12,514 bases of DNA from contig JAEZYO010000843.1 in NCBI GenBank assembly GCA_023419055.1, forward strand, positions 1 to 12,514, given 5' to 3'. The stretch is from Pseudomonadota bacterium (GTDB lineage: Bacteria; Myxococcota; Polyangia; Polyangiales; Polyangiaceae). A program made the translations under genes and the position numbers. The notes beneath the pieces were generated by a model. That model had not been told where the DNA came from and made no database searches. It was given only the letters and a program-made list of their open reading frames with translations. This document shows positions 1-7,517 of this stretch, one piece after another. Each line of letters begins with the position of its first letter. Position 1 is the first letter of the stretch.

Positions 1-155
1 CGCGGTACATCGTGACGGGCAAGGTGTTCAACACCGACGAGCGACAGGACGGAGAGCGCCGCGTCCAGTATTTCATGTTCATCCAGTGCCTGAACGTGGA
101 GACCGGCGAGATCCTCTTCCAGCACAAGACCGCGGTCACCAAGGCCATCATCTGA
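1..155 (+). CDS. LpoB-like penicillin-binding-protein activator, C-terminal fragment
   Basis: Only the last 51 codons are present; the reading frame enters at base 3 and ends at TGA 153-155. The visible tail starts RYIVTGKVFN, has a central YFMFIQCLNVETGEILF segment and ends in KTAVTKAII. This is the pattern of the LpoB family C-terminus: a 'TG' strand, a short charged loop, then a strand reading as L-x-x-x-TG-x-I-x-W/F. In enterobacteria LpoB is an outer-membrane lipoprotein that reaches through the periplasm to stimulate the peptidoglycan synthase PBP1b. The next gene starts 13 bases downstream and encodes a COG3014-type lipoprotein, a known genomic neighbour of LpoB, which supports the call. 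The N-terminus, including any lipobox, lies outside the window, so localisation is inferred from the family. Confidence 0.72.
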   Translation, partial: RYIVTGKVFNTDERQDGERRVQYFMFIQCLNVETGEILFQHKTAVTKAII

Positions 156-168
156 AGTCGGGCCCTCG

Positions 169-1596
169 GTGCTGAGCCACGCCGTCCGCGCCTCGATCGT
201 CGCCGCCGCGCTCGCGCTCGCCGGTTGCGCGAGCCATTCCGAGCGCCTGGGTGACGTGCGCTCGGCGCTCGACGCGCGGAGCCCGCGCGAGGCGCTGAAG
301 CGCCTGAACGAAGAGCTCGAGGTCGACAGCGAGAAGGAGCTGCCCGAGGACATGGGCTCGGACGACGCCTCGCTGCTCGTGCTCGACCGCGCGATGCTCC
401 TGCAGCAGCTCGAAAAGTACGCGCTCTCGAGCCGCGATCTCGAGGCGTGCGACAAGCAGATCGAGCTGCTCGACTTCTCGCGGAACGCGCTCGACGACGT
501 CGGCAAGTACCTCTTCTCCGACGACACCGGGCCCTACAAGGCGCCGGCCTACGAGAAGCTCTTCATCAACACGATGAACATGGTGAACTACCTCGCGCGC
601 AGCGACCTGAACGGCGCGCGCATCGAGGCGCGCCGGCTCAGCGTGATGCAGGAGTTCATCAAGCGCACTGAAGACCCCGCGCGGGCCATGCTCGGTCCGG
701 CGAGCTACCTCGCCGGCTTCACCTTCGAGAAGAGCGGGCGCCCGCAAGAGGCGATGCTCTATTACGACGAGGCCCTCGCCTACGGCGACTACGGGAGCCT
801 CGCAGATCCCATCCGCCGCCTCGCCTCGAAGACGTCGTACCGGAGCCCGCGCATTCGGCGCATCTTGGGTGAAGCCGAGCCCGCCGGCGCACCGCCCACC
901 ACGCCTCCACCCGCGTCACCGGAACCTGCTACCCCGGCGCCCGACTCCGCCGCAGCGGTACCCGTTGCGCCTGCGCCTCCCGCCGATGATTCTGCCGAGA
1001 TCCTCGTGATCGTGAGCTTCGGGCGGGTGCCCATCAAGGTGGCGAAGCGCGTACCCATCGGCCTGGCGCTCACCTACGCGAGCGGTTTCCTGAGCCCGTA
1101 CGACGTCGACCGAGCGAACCGCCTCGCGGCGCAGGGGCTCGTCACTTGGGTGAACTATCCGGAGCTCGGCAAGCCGCGCGGCAACTGGGATACGCCGGGC
1201 TTCGCGCTCGACGGCAAGTGGATGCCGATCGAAGGCGCCGTCGCGATCGATCTCGAGGCGGTGCGCGCGTGGGACGACGTGCGCGGCGCCGTGGTCGCCT
1301 CCGCCATCACTCGCATGATCTCGCGTATCGTCGCGGGAGAAGCCGTACGCCAGGCATCGGGTGACGATCTCGTCGGCACGCTCCTCAGCCTGGGAACGCA
1401 GGCCACGCTCACGGCGCTCGACACGCCGGACACTCGGAGCTGGGAGATGCTGCCGGCGCGCATGGCCTTTGGTCGGGTGCGCGTTCCTCCCGGCAAGCAC
1501 TGGGTCGATCTCGAAGCGCGCGGTACGCGGCGGCGGGTCGCGGTCGATCTCAAGCCCGGCGGCTTCCGGGTCGTGAACCTGACCACCCTGTATTGA
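169..1596 (+). CDS. COG3014-type outer-membrane lipoprotein with helical repeat N-half
   Basis: The product has 475 aa from a GTG start, which is the only start placed well for the signal peptide; no convincing Shine-Dalgarno precedes it. Residues 5-20 form a short hydrophobic segment ending in the lipobox L17-A-G-C20, so the mature protein should be lipidated at Cys20. Residues about 25-230 are helical and TPR-like, with a 'YLAGFTFEKSGRPQEAMLYYDEAL' type helix pair near 180-205. A Pro/Ala-rich linker covers about 235-277. The C-terminal part has short beta-like segments and a near-terminal LPARMAFGRVRVPPGKHW stretch typical of COG3014 proteins. The gene follows the LpoB-like gene by 13 bases and is probably co-transcribed, suggesting a role in outer-membrane or peptidoglycan maintenance. 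No enzymatic motif is visible. Family assignment is from remembered motifs; molecular function is unknown. Confidence 0.75.
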   Translation: MLSHAVRASIVAAALALAGCASHSERLGDVRSALDARSPREALKRLNEELEVDSEKELPEDMGSDDASLLVLDRAMLLQQLEKYALSSRDLEACDKQIELLDFSRNALDDVGKYLFSDDTGPYKAPAYEKLFINTMNMVNYLARSDLNGARIEARRLSVMQEFIKRTEDPARAMLGPASYLAGFTFEKSGRPQEAMLYYDEALAYGDYGSLADPIRRLASKTSYRSPRIRRILGEAEPAGAPPTTPPPASPEPATPAPDSAAAVPVAPAPPADDSAEILVIVSFGRVPIKVAKRVPIGLALTYASGFLSPYDVDRANRLAAQGLVTWVNYPELGKPRGNWDTPGFALDGKWMPIEGAVAIDLEAVRAWDDVRGAVVASAITRMISRIVAGEAVRQASGDDLVGTLLSLGTQATLTALDTPDTRSWEMLPARMAFGRVRVPPGKHWVDLEARGTRRRVAVDLKPGGFRVVNLTTLY

Positions 1597-1613
1597 GAGG
1601 GCACCCGCCTCTC
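1595..1613 (+). terminator. weak hairpin after the COG3014 gene
   Basis: GAGAGG (1595-1600) and CCTCTC (1608-1613) form a 6-bp stem with a 7-nt loop, beginning within the stop codon of the lipoprotein gene. No T-run follows, so intrinsic termination would be inefficient. It may be an mRNA-end structure or chance in GC-rich DNA. Confidence 0.25.
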
Positions 1614-1649
1614 GCCGTCGCGTCAAATTCGGCGCGCCGTGCGTGGTCC

Positions 1650-1678
1650 TTGACTAGCGCGGTTTCTAGGACTAATTG
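1650..1678 (+). promoter_or_regulatory. candidate sigma-70-type promoter for IMP dehydrogenase
   Basis: TTGACT at 1650-1655 matches five of six bases of the -35 consensus. Two poor to moderate -10 candidates follow: ACTAAT at 1671-1676 (four of six, spacer 15) and TAATTG at 1673-1678 (spacer 17, weak). The region is locally AT-richer than its surroundings. A transcript from either would begin at, or a few bases from, the ATG at 1684. This fits the absence of a Shine-Dalgarno at normal spacing; the nearest, AGGA at 1668-1671, is 12 bases away. Confidence 0.4.
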
Positions 1679-1683
1679 CCCGC

Positions 1684-3198
1684 ATGGCGTTCATCTACGA
1701 AGAGCCGAGTCGGACGTTCGGTGAATACCTACTGATCCCCAATCTCACGAAGAAAGGGGACGTTCCGGCCAACGTCGATCTCAAGACTCCGGTGACGCGT
1801 TACAAGCGGGGTGAAGCCGCTCCAGTCACGATCAACGTCCCCATCACGTCGGCGTTGATGCAGTCCGTATCGGACGATCACCTCGCCATCGCGCTCGCGC
1901 GTTGCGGAGGCCTCTCCTTCATCTTCCCGTCCCAGCCGATCGCTTCGCAGGCGGAGATGGTACGGCGGGTCAAGAACCACAAGGCGGGCTTCGTCGTCAG
2001 CGACAGCAACGTGAAGCCGTCGGCCACGTTGGCGGACGTGCTCGAGATCACGGCCACGACGGGTCACTCCACCATCGCCGTGACCGAAGACGGTTCCCCC
2101 ACCGGCAAGCTCGTCGGTATCGTCACGGGGCGCGACTACCGGCCCGGCAAGCACCCGCCGAGCACGCCCGTCTCCGAGCTCATGACGCCGTTCAAGTCGC
2201 TCACCTGCGGCAAGGTCGGGCTCGACCTCGACGCGGCGAACGACCTCATCTGGTCCCACAAGCTGAACACGCTGCCCGTCATCGACGATCAGCAACGCCT
2301 GCACTACCTCGTCTTCCGCAAGGATCACGACGCGCACCAGGAGCACCCGCTCGAGAACGTCGACGCCGAGAAGCGCCTGATCGTCGGCGCGGGCATCAAC
2401 TCCCGCGATTTCGCGGAGCGAGTGCCCGCCCTGGTGGACGCCGGCGTGGACGTGCTCTGCATCGACTCTTCCGACGGCTACTCGGAGTGGCAGGCCGAGA
2501 CCATCGCCTTCGTGAAGCAGAAGTACGGCGCGCAGGTCCCGATCGGCGCGGGCAACGTCGTCGATCGCGAGGGCTTCCTCTACCTCGTCGAAGCAGGCGC
2601 CGACTTCGTCAAGGTCGGCATCGGCGGCGGCTCCATCTGCATCACCCGCGAGCAGAAGGGCATCGGCCGTGGCCAGGCGACTGCAGTGATTGAAGTCGCC
2701 AAGGCTCGCGACGAGTACTTCCAGAAAACCGGCGTCTACGTCCCCATCTGCTCGGACGGCGGCATCAGCCAGGACTATCACGTGACCCTCGCGCTCGCGA
2801 TGGGCGCCGACTTCGTCATGATGGGCCGTTACTTCGCTCGCTTCGACGAGGCCCCCGGCCGAAAGCTCCGCCTCAATAACGCCATCGTCAAAGAGTACTG
2901 GGGCGAAGGCAGTAACCGCGCCCGCAACTGGCAGCGCTACGATCTCGGCGGCAAGAAGGGCGGCGGGCTCGTGTTCGAAGAAGGCGTCGACAGCTACGTC
3001 CCCTACGCCGGCAAGCTCAAGGACAACCTCGATACCACGCTCGCCAAGGTGCGCTCCACGATGTGCAACTGCGGCGCGCTCACGATCCCCGAGCTCCAGC
3101 GCACCGCGCGCATCACGCACGCCTCCACCGTGAGCATCCATGAAGGCGGGGCGCACGACGTGATCTTGAAGGAGACGCGCTCTCCGACCGACAGTTGA
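1684..3198 (+). CDS. guaB: IMP dehydrogenase (T. foetus-like subtype)
   Basis: This 504-aa enzyme oxidises IMP to XMP with NAD+, the first committed step of guanine nucleotide synthesis. It is a TIM barrel interrupted by a CBS-domain pair at roughly residues 110-220. The catalytic loop reads [15 protein letters not shown] with the nucleophile at Cys319, and the flap carries the Arg418-Tyr419 dyad in NWQRYDLGG. Further conserved blocks are [17 protein letters not shown] and MCNCGAL near the C-terminus. GGGSIC instead of the common GPGSIC, and the catalytic numbering, match the Tritrichomonas foetus enzyme as I remember it. Lys310 occupies the position that helps set low mycophenolate sensitivity there, so drug tolerance is an inference. 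The gene appears monocistronic; no guaA is adjacent, and the downstream gene is convergent with a 16-base gap. Confidence 0.97.
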   Translation: MAFIYEEPSRTFGEYLLIPNLTKKGDVPANVDLKTPVTRYKRGEAAPVTINVPITSALMQSVSDDHLAIALARCGGLSFIFPSQPIASQAEMVRRVKNHKAGFVVSDSNVKPSATLADVLEITATTGHSTIAVTEDGSPTGKLVGIVTGRDYRPGKHPPSTPVSELMTPFKSLTCGKVGLDLDAANDLIWSHKLNTLPVIDDQQRLHYLVFRKDHDAHQEHPLENVDAEKRLIVGAGINSRDFAERVPALVDAGVDVLCIDSSDGYSEWQAETIAFVKQKYGAQVPIGAGNVVDREGFLYLVEAGADFVKVGIGGGSICITREQKGIGRGQATAVIEVAKARDEYFQKTGVYVPICSDGGISQDYHVTLALAMGADFVMMGRYFARFDEAPGRKLRLNNAIVKEYWGEGSNRARNWQRYDLGGKKGGGLVFEEGVDSYVPYAGKLKDNLDTTLAKVRSTMCNCGALTIPELQRTARITHASTVSIHEGGAHDVILKETRSPTDS

Positions 3199-3214
3199 CG
3201 AGCGAGCCCCCCTT

Positions 3215-4450
3215 TCAGTCACACGACGACACGCACACGTTCGATTCACAGCGTCCGCTGAAGCAGACGTCGCTCGTCACGCAAGGTTCACCGAGGTGCG
3301 CCCAGGGACGGCATGTCCCACCGTCACACACGAGGCCATCGGCGCAGATGACGGCTTCGCTCTGTGCCGTGACGGACGCGCACGGCTCTCCTTCGCCTGG
3401 CTTCTCGGTGCAATGACCGAGCAAGTCACCGTCCGGACGTGAGCAGTACTCGTTCTGCGGACAAAGAGAGCCCACGCCCGCAGAACAATAGTCCTGGTTG
3501 GACCAGACCGGCTCCTCGCACTGCGCGTTCTCGGCGTCGTAGAGCGCGCAGACCAGACCCGGCTTGCAGAGCAGGTCTCGGAAGGGATCGCAGTCTTCGT
3601 AGAGGTCCCTCGAGAAGACGACTTCGTAGCTCCAGCACTCCCCAGGTGCCGAATCACTAGCGTCCTGACACCAGAGCCCTGGAGCGCAGCGCGGCGCTCC
3701 TCCGAGGCATGGATCGCCGATGTCTCCCGGAAAGTCGCAATAGCTCTGGGCGACGCAAACGAGCCCACTTTCGCACTCGGAGTCCTCCATACAGAGCCCG
3801 CCTTGAGCTTTGCGGCTCTGGCACGATCCTGGACATTGGTCGCCCGTGAACTGACAGAAGGCGCTGCCGCTGCACTCGATCTGGTCGCTGCAAGCGCCGC
3901 CGAGCGGCGTCGTGCCGTCGAGGACGGCGTCGCAGGCCTCCGAATCGCGATCCAGAAGGTCTGCGCAGGACGCGAGACTCTTCTCGGAGAGACAGCGCTC
4001 CACGGCGGTGCCGTCGTAGTTCGCCTTTCCATCGGCCACTGCGCGCTCCCAGCGCGGGAGCTGGTCCTCGTAGAACCCCTCGGTATAGCCCAGGCAGTCC
4101 CAGTCACCGAAGATCTCGCCGTGTTGACGAAAGCAGCGCGCGACCGCAGCGCACTCCGCCTTCGCGTAGAGGGCCGGCAGCGCGTCGACGGCTACCGAAA
4201 CCGGAGCCTCCGCGCCGGTTCCGCCGCTGCCTCCAGCGCTTCCATCAGCCACCGGCGGCGGATCATCGGAATCAACGGGGTCGCCCCCCTCCTCACCTGC
4301 TCCCGCGCTCCCGCTCGGGGCCTCGAGGTTTGGCGGCGACACCTCCTCTCCGGCTCGCCTTTCCACATCTGCGCCGTAGCACCCGACGGCGAGCACGAGC
4401 GAAATCAACGCGGACAACGAACAGCGAGACCAGGATGTCGAGTAAGTCAT
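3215..4450 (-). CDS. cysteine-repeat (Dickkopf-like) secreted lipoprotein
   Basis: The product has 411 aa from the ATG at 4450. The frame stays open upstream to 4528, but this start puts the signal peptide correctly: W7-S-R-C then a hydrophobic run ending A21-V-G-C24, a plausible lipobox (Ala at -3 is less usual). A Ser/Gly/Pro/Asp-rich low-complexity linker of about 60 residues follows, a common stalk in myxobacterial surface lipoproteins. Next comes a region of about 110 residues with scattered cysteines, then at least four repeats of a G-x-x-C-x(5)-C-x-x-G-x-x-C type (for example GGLCMEDSECESGLVC and GEPCVTSDVCFSGRC). Such proteins are usually annotated as Dickkopf-like cysteine-rich domain proteins; the repeats are probably disulfide-bonded. 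No catalytic motif is seen and the function is unknown. It is convergent with IMP dehydrogenase and divergent from the coiled-coil gene, so likely a single-gene unit. Confidence 0.85.
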   Translation of the reverse strand: MTYSTSWSRCSLSALISLVLAVGCYGADVERRAGEEVSPPNLEAPSGSAGAGEEGGDPVDSDDPPPVADGSAGGSGGTGAEAPVSVAVDALPALYAKAECAAVARCFRQHGEIFGDWDCLGYTEGFYEDQLPRWERAVADGKANYDGTAVERCLSEKSLASCADLLDRDSEACDAVLDGTTPLGGACSDQIECSGSAFCQFTGDQCPGSCQSRKAQGGLCMEDSECESGLVCVAQSYCDFPGDIGDPCLGGAPRCAPGLWCQDASDSAPGECWSYEVVFSRDLYEDCDPFRDLLCKPGLVCALYDAENAQCEEPVWSNQDYCSAGVGSLCPQNEYCSRPDGDLLGHCTEKPGEGEPCASVTAQSEAVICADGLVCDGGTCRPWAHLGEPCVTSDVCFSGRCESNVCVSSCD

Positions 4451-4694
4451 GGCTCTTGGTCGGCCGCCCCGCGTCCGAGTTGCGCGATTTCTCCTCGGTG
4501 GGCTCCGGAGGCCAGCCGTCGCGCTCATTCACGCCCGAACAAGTCGGTCGCGTGCAATCGCGCCACGGCGCTCGCCGAGGTGATGCCCGCTGCGCGGAGT
4601 CAGCGCTCCAAACGTGACGGGTGGCTCGTCCTCGACCCGAGGAGTGAACCGCGCCGTAGCGCAGCGCCTCACTACTGGTGTGGATTATGCATCG

Positions 4695-5303
4695 ATGGAG
4701 AGCATGGCCACGGAGAAGGAGCACCGCGGGGAGCCCACCGGGCTCCAGGAAAAGACCTACAAAGCCACTTCTGAAGAGCGCAAGCCGCTCGTGCGGCCTT
4801 CGGTCGAGTCGAGGCCGCCGGCGGGCGAATCGGGTGAAGGGCTGGCTCAGCTCAGGGAGATTCTGGTGGGGGCGAACGTACGCGACCTCGAACGGCGTCT
4901 CGCCCGAGCCGAGTCGCACATGACCGCCAGGGCGAACGAGCTCGAGCAAGAGAGCCGCCGGCGTATGGAGGTGATCGAGGCGCACCTGCGCAAGGAGAGT
5001 GACGCGCTCACCACCCGCCTGGAGCACGAGCTCGCGCAAACGAGTGAAGCTATCCGAACGGTAACGAGGGAACAGCGAGAATCGCTCGCCGCGGTCGGTC
5101 AGCGCGTCGCAAAGCTCGAAGAGGGGATCGTCAGGGCCCAGCGCGAAACGCGGGACCAGATGCTTCAGCAAGCGAAGCGCTTCCTCGACGAGCTACAGCA
5201 GCTCCGGCGTGAGGTGATGCAGACTCTTGAACGGGAGCTCGGGGACCTGGACGCCGACTTCGAGCAGGGCGGCTATGGAGAAGAGGAGCGAGCATCACCG
5301 TAG
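4695..5303 (+). CDS. coiled-coil protein, first gene of the GTPase/OmpA/kinase operon
   Basis: The protein has about 202 aa, soluble and highly charged, with no signal peptide or membrane helix. Residues about 1-48 are a polar, Pro-containing leader. Residues about 50-190 are an almost unbroken Glu/Arg/Gln/Leu heptad-like helix, expected to be a long coiled coil. It begins with LREILVGANVRDLERRL, which resembles a motif I recall at the N-terminus of related OmpA-family cassette proteins ('LR-x-LL-x-G-x-E/x-x-L'). The start is uncertain: the frame is open from a GTG at 4614, with ATG at 4695 and 4704. GGAG at 4697-4700 is very close to 4704, and no start has an ideal ribosome site. The 3' end overlaps the next gene by 29 bases, indicating co-expression. 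It is probably a scaffold or adaptor; no enzymatic motif is seen. Confidence 0.7.
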   Translation: MESMATEKEHRGEPTGLQEKTYKATSEERKPLVRPSVESRPPAGESGEGLAQLREILVGANVRDLERRLARAESHMTARANELEQESRRRMEVIEAHLRKESDALTTRLEHELAQTSEAIRTVTREQRESLAAVGQRVAKLEEGIVRAQRETRDQMLQQAKRFLDELQQLRREVMQTLERELGDLDADFEQGGYGEEERASP

Positions 5304-7008
5304 CCGACGAACGCCACGTCCAGCCGAGGGCGAGGAGCAGCAGGTTCACGCCGCTCTGGACGACATCCGGCGGATCATCGGGGTGGAGGCGCCCGCCGTC
5401 GCCAAGGTCTTGCCGGAGAGCATCGGTCAGGCCACGGAGGAGCGCCCCATGGCGATGGGCGCGGCGCTCGAGCCCTCGGTGGCTCGAGCGATCCGCGTGG
5501 TCGCGACCCGCGAGTCGCACTGGTTCGGCGAGCTCCTCGCGCCGACGATTGGGGTCGCCGTTCGCAAGGCGGTCTCCGACGCGCTCGCTCGCCTGTTGCA
5601 ACGCTTCAATGAAGCGCTGGATCGGAGCCTTTCGCTCAATTCGATCCGCTGGCGCCTGGAGGCGCGGCGCACCGGGCGGCCCTTCGCGGAGGTGGTTCTC
5701 CTCAATACGCTGGTCTACCGAGTCGAGCAGGTCTTTCTGATCCACGCCGAGACGGGGCTCGTCTTGCGTCACGTCGTGGCAGAAGGGCTCCCGGCGGCTC
5801 AGCCCGACCAGGTCGCCTCGATGCTCGCCGCCATCGACGCCTTCGGACGAGAGGCGTTTGCGCCGAGCCCCCCGAGCGCCTACCTGCACGAATTCTCGAT
5901 CGGCGATCTCACGGTGTGGGTCGATCGAGCTGCCCCCATCGCCGTCGCGCTCGTCATTCGCGGGAGAGCGCCGCGTTCGCTCCAGCTCGCCCTGGCCGAG
6001 ACCCGCGAGCAGATCTTGCTCGAACACCAGGAAGCGCTCAGCCGCTTCCAGGCAGATACCGCGCCGTTCGAAGGGACTACTCCGCTCCTCGCTCGCTGTT
6101 TACAGGAACAGACGAAGCAGGCGCCGCAGCGCGGCCCCTGGGTTCTACTCGCGCTCGCGACCGCGATCGTGCTCGCCATCGGCTTCGTCGCGGTCAGGCA
6201 CCACTCGAACCAGGTGGCGGAGGCGACGCAGCTCGACGCCTACCGTAACGCGCTCGGCGCGCAGCCGGGCATCATCGTGACGTCGGCCTCGCGCGAGGGC
6301 GGCCGCTACCGTCTCGCCGGTCTGCGGGATCCAGTGGCGCCCGATCCGGCGAAGCTCGTGGCCCATGTCGGTGGGGGCGAGGCCGAGCTCGCGTTCGAGC
6401 CCTTTTACAGCTTGCACCCGCGAGTCATCGAGGCGCGGTTCCGCCGCGCGCTCATCCCGCCCGAAACCGTCACGGTGCGGGTTCGTGACGGCACGTTGAC
6501 GCTCTCGGGAGAAGCGCCGCGCGAGTGGAGCGAGCGCGCGGTCGCAGAGGCGCGCAGGCTACCCGGGATCGAACGCGTCGAATCGACCTTGCTCGACACG
6601 GACGCTCGAGATCTCGCCGCGGCCACGCGCCGGCTCGAGGCTCTCGAGATCCCGTTCGCGACCGGGTCCGCCGAGCTCGAGCCAGCGGCACGCGAATCGA
6701 TCCAGCAAGCTGTCGAGCTCCTCACGCAGATGGAGCGGCTCTCGGCGGGGCTCTCGCTCGAAACCTGTATTACCGTGATCGGGGACGCGGACGCGAGCGG
6801 GGCCGATGCAACGAACCGAAGGCTCGCGCTCGAACGTGCTCGGGCGACCGCGGCCGCGATTCGGGAGCACGGCGGGTCACGAGCGATGGGGCTCCACATA
6901 CGCGTTCGGGGCGTCGACGAGGTGTTTCCGCGCTCGCGCAGCGCCCGCTTCGAGGCGAGGACGGACACGTCGAACACGCCCAGCTGCGGGGAAGGAGTCC
7001 GCCGGTGA
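5275..7008 (+). CDS. membrane protein: roadblock-like cytoplasmic domain, TM helix, BON and OmpA-like domains
   Basis: The product has 577 aa from the ATG at 5275, preceded by a modest AGGG-type ribosome site; a TTG 48 bases upstream is less likely. Order: a helical N-terminus (1-135); an alpha/beta domain at about 139-232 beginning with VYRVEQVFLIHAETGLVL, whose strand-helix-strand pattern resembles roadblock/LC7 or longin folds; a helix at 235-262; one transmembrane helix at 289-308 (WVLLALATAIVLAIGFVAV); a BON domain about 370-435 (VRDGTLTLSGEAP); and an OmpA/MotB-like domain about 455-560. Asp506 and Arg521, 15 residues apart in GDADASG...ERA, fit the peptidoglycan-binding pair of that family. 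The expected topology is N-terminus inside, BON and OmpA in the periplasm. It is followed at once by a small GTPase gene (4-nt GTGA overlap), so the cytoplasmic domain may bind that GTPase; this is inferred. Confidence 0.85.
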   Translation: MEKRSEHHRSRRTPRPAEGEEQQVHAALDDIRRIIGVEAPAVAKVLPESIGQATEERPMAMGAALEPSVARAIRVVATRESHWFGELLAPTIGVAVRKAVSDALARLLQRFNEALDRSLSLNSIRWRLEARRTGRPFAEVVLLNTLVYRVEQVFLIHAETGLVLRHVVAEGLPAAQPDQVASMLAAIDAFGREAFAPSPPSAYLHEFSIGDLTVWVDRAAPIAVALVIRGRAPRSLQLALAETREQILLEHQEALSRFQADTAPFEGTTPLLARCLQEQTKQAPQRGPWVLLALATAIVLAIGFVAVRHHSNQVAEATQLDAYRNALGAQPGIIVTSASREGGRYRLAGLRDPVAPDPAKLVAHVGGGEAELAFEPFYSLHPRVIEARFRRALIPPETVTVRVRDGTLTLSGEAPREWSERAVAEARRLPGIERVESTLLDTDARDLAAATRRLEALEIPFATGSAELEPAARESIQQAVELLTQMERLSAGLSLETCITVIGDADASGADATNRRLALERARATAAAIREHGGSRAMGLHIRVRGVDEVFPRSRSARFEARTDTSNTPSCGEGVRR

Positions 7009-7517
7009 GCGAGAAGCTGAAAATCTGCATGGTCGGCGCGACCGCCGTCGGGAAGACCAGCCTGGTGTCGCGCTTCGCTCGCGGCGTGTTTTCGGACACG
7101 TACCGCACGACGATTGGCGTGACGATCGAGACCAAGAACGTCGAGCGCGCCGGCCAGGTGACGCAGCTCGTGATCTGGGACCTGAGCGGCGAGGACGAGT
7201 TTCAGAACGTCCAGGCAGCGTACTTCAGAGGCGCGGCAGGCTACTTGCTCGTGGTGGACGGCACGCGACCGGATACGGTCGACGCGGCACTCTCGCTGAA
7301 AGCGAAGTTGGATCGGACCGTCGGCAAGTTGCCGTTCGTCGCTGCCGTGAACAAGACCGATCTCGAGACCTCCGGAGGGGTCGATCGCCAGCACCTCGAT
7401 CGGCTCGCGAACGCCGTCTTCTTGCCAGTGCTGACCAGCGCGAAGACCGGCGCGCAGGTCGACGAGGTGTTCTGCAGGTTGGTGGACGCCATCCATGCAG
7501 CCAGGGAGGGCCCGTGA
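7005..7517 (+). CDS. Ras/Rab-like small GTPase
   Basis: This 170-aa single-domain P-loop GTPase starts at GTG 7005, preceded by AAGGAG at 6992-6997 with 7-nt spacing; the start overlaps the previous stop by 4 nt. All G motifs are visible: G1 GATAVGKT (11-18), G2 Thr in YRTTIG (about 35-36), G3 WDLSGED (Asp59, Gly62), G4 NKTD (116-119) and G5 TSAK (144-147). WDLSGE replaces the usual WDTAGQ, so the position equivalent to Ras Gln61 is Glu63, and Ras Gly12 corresponds to Thr13. By analogy this may slow intrinsic hydrolysis and make a partner GAP important. No C-terminal prenylation cysteine or membrane anchor is present, so it should be cytosolic. It resembles eukaryotic Rab more than Era/Obf translational GTPases, and belongs to the prokaryotic Ras-like group that includes MglA. 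Its likely partner is the upstream roadblock-like domain. Confidence 0.93.
   Translation: MSEKLKICMVGATAVGKTSLVSRFARGVFSDTYRTTIGVTIETKNVERAGQVTQLVIWDLSGEDEFQNVQAAYFRGAAGYLLVVDGTRPDTVDAALSLKAKLDRTVGKLPFVAAVNKTDLETSGGVDRQHLDRLANAVFLPVLTSAKTGAQVDEVFCRLVDAIHAAREGP

Noticed and set aside
1729..3249. A 506-codon open frame on the minus strand across the IMP dehydrogenase gene
   Set aside because: It is the antisense shadow of a clearly recognised enzyme in GC-biased DNA; its predicted product is rich in Arg, Asp, Val and Ala with no family motif.
4680..4695. GATTAT at 4685-4690 region as a -10 promoter for the coiled-coil operon
   Set aside because: Only four of six bases match, no -35 is visible at proper distance, and the transcript would start at or inside the candidate start codons.
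3803..4774. A 323-codon plus-strand open frame antisense to the cysteine-repeat lipoprotein
   Set aside because: The minus-strand lipoprotein has a signal peptide, stalk and patterned cysteines; the plus frame has none and ends within the next gene.
6405..7496. A 363-codon minus-strand open frame over the OmpA protein and GTPase genes
   Set aside because: It spans two unambiguous genes on the plus strand and has no recognisable domain or ribosome site.
7005..7517. The GTPase as an Era/Der-type ribosome-assembly enzyme
   Set aside because: It is a lone G domain with Rab-like WDLSGE and YRTTIG motifs, and has no KH or second G domain.
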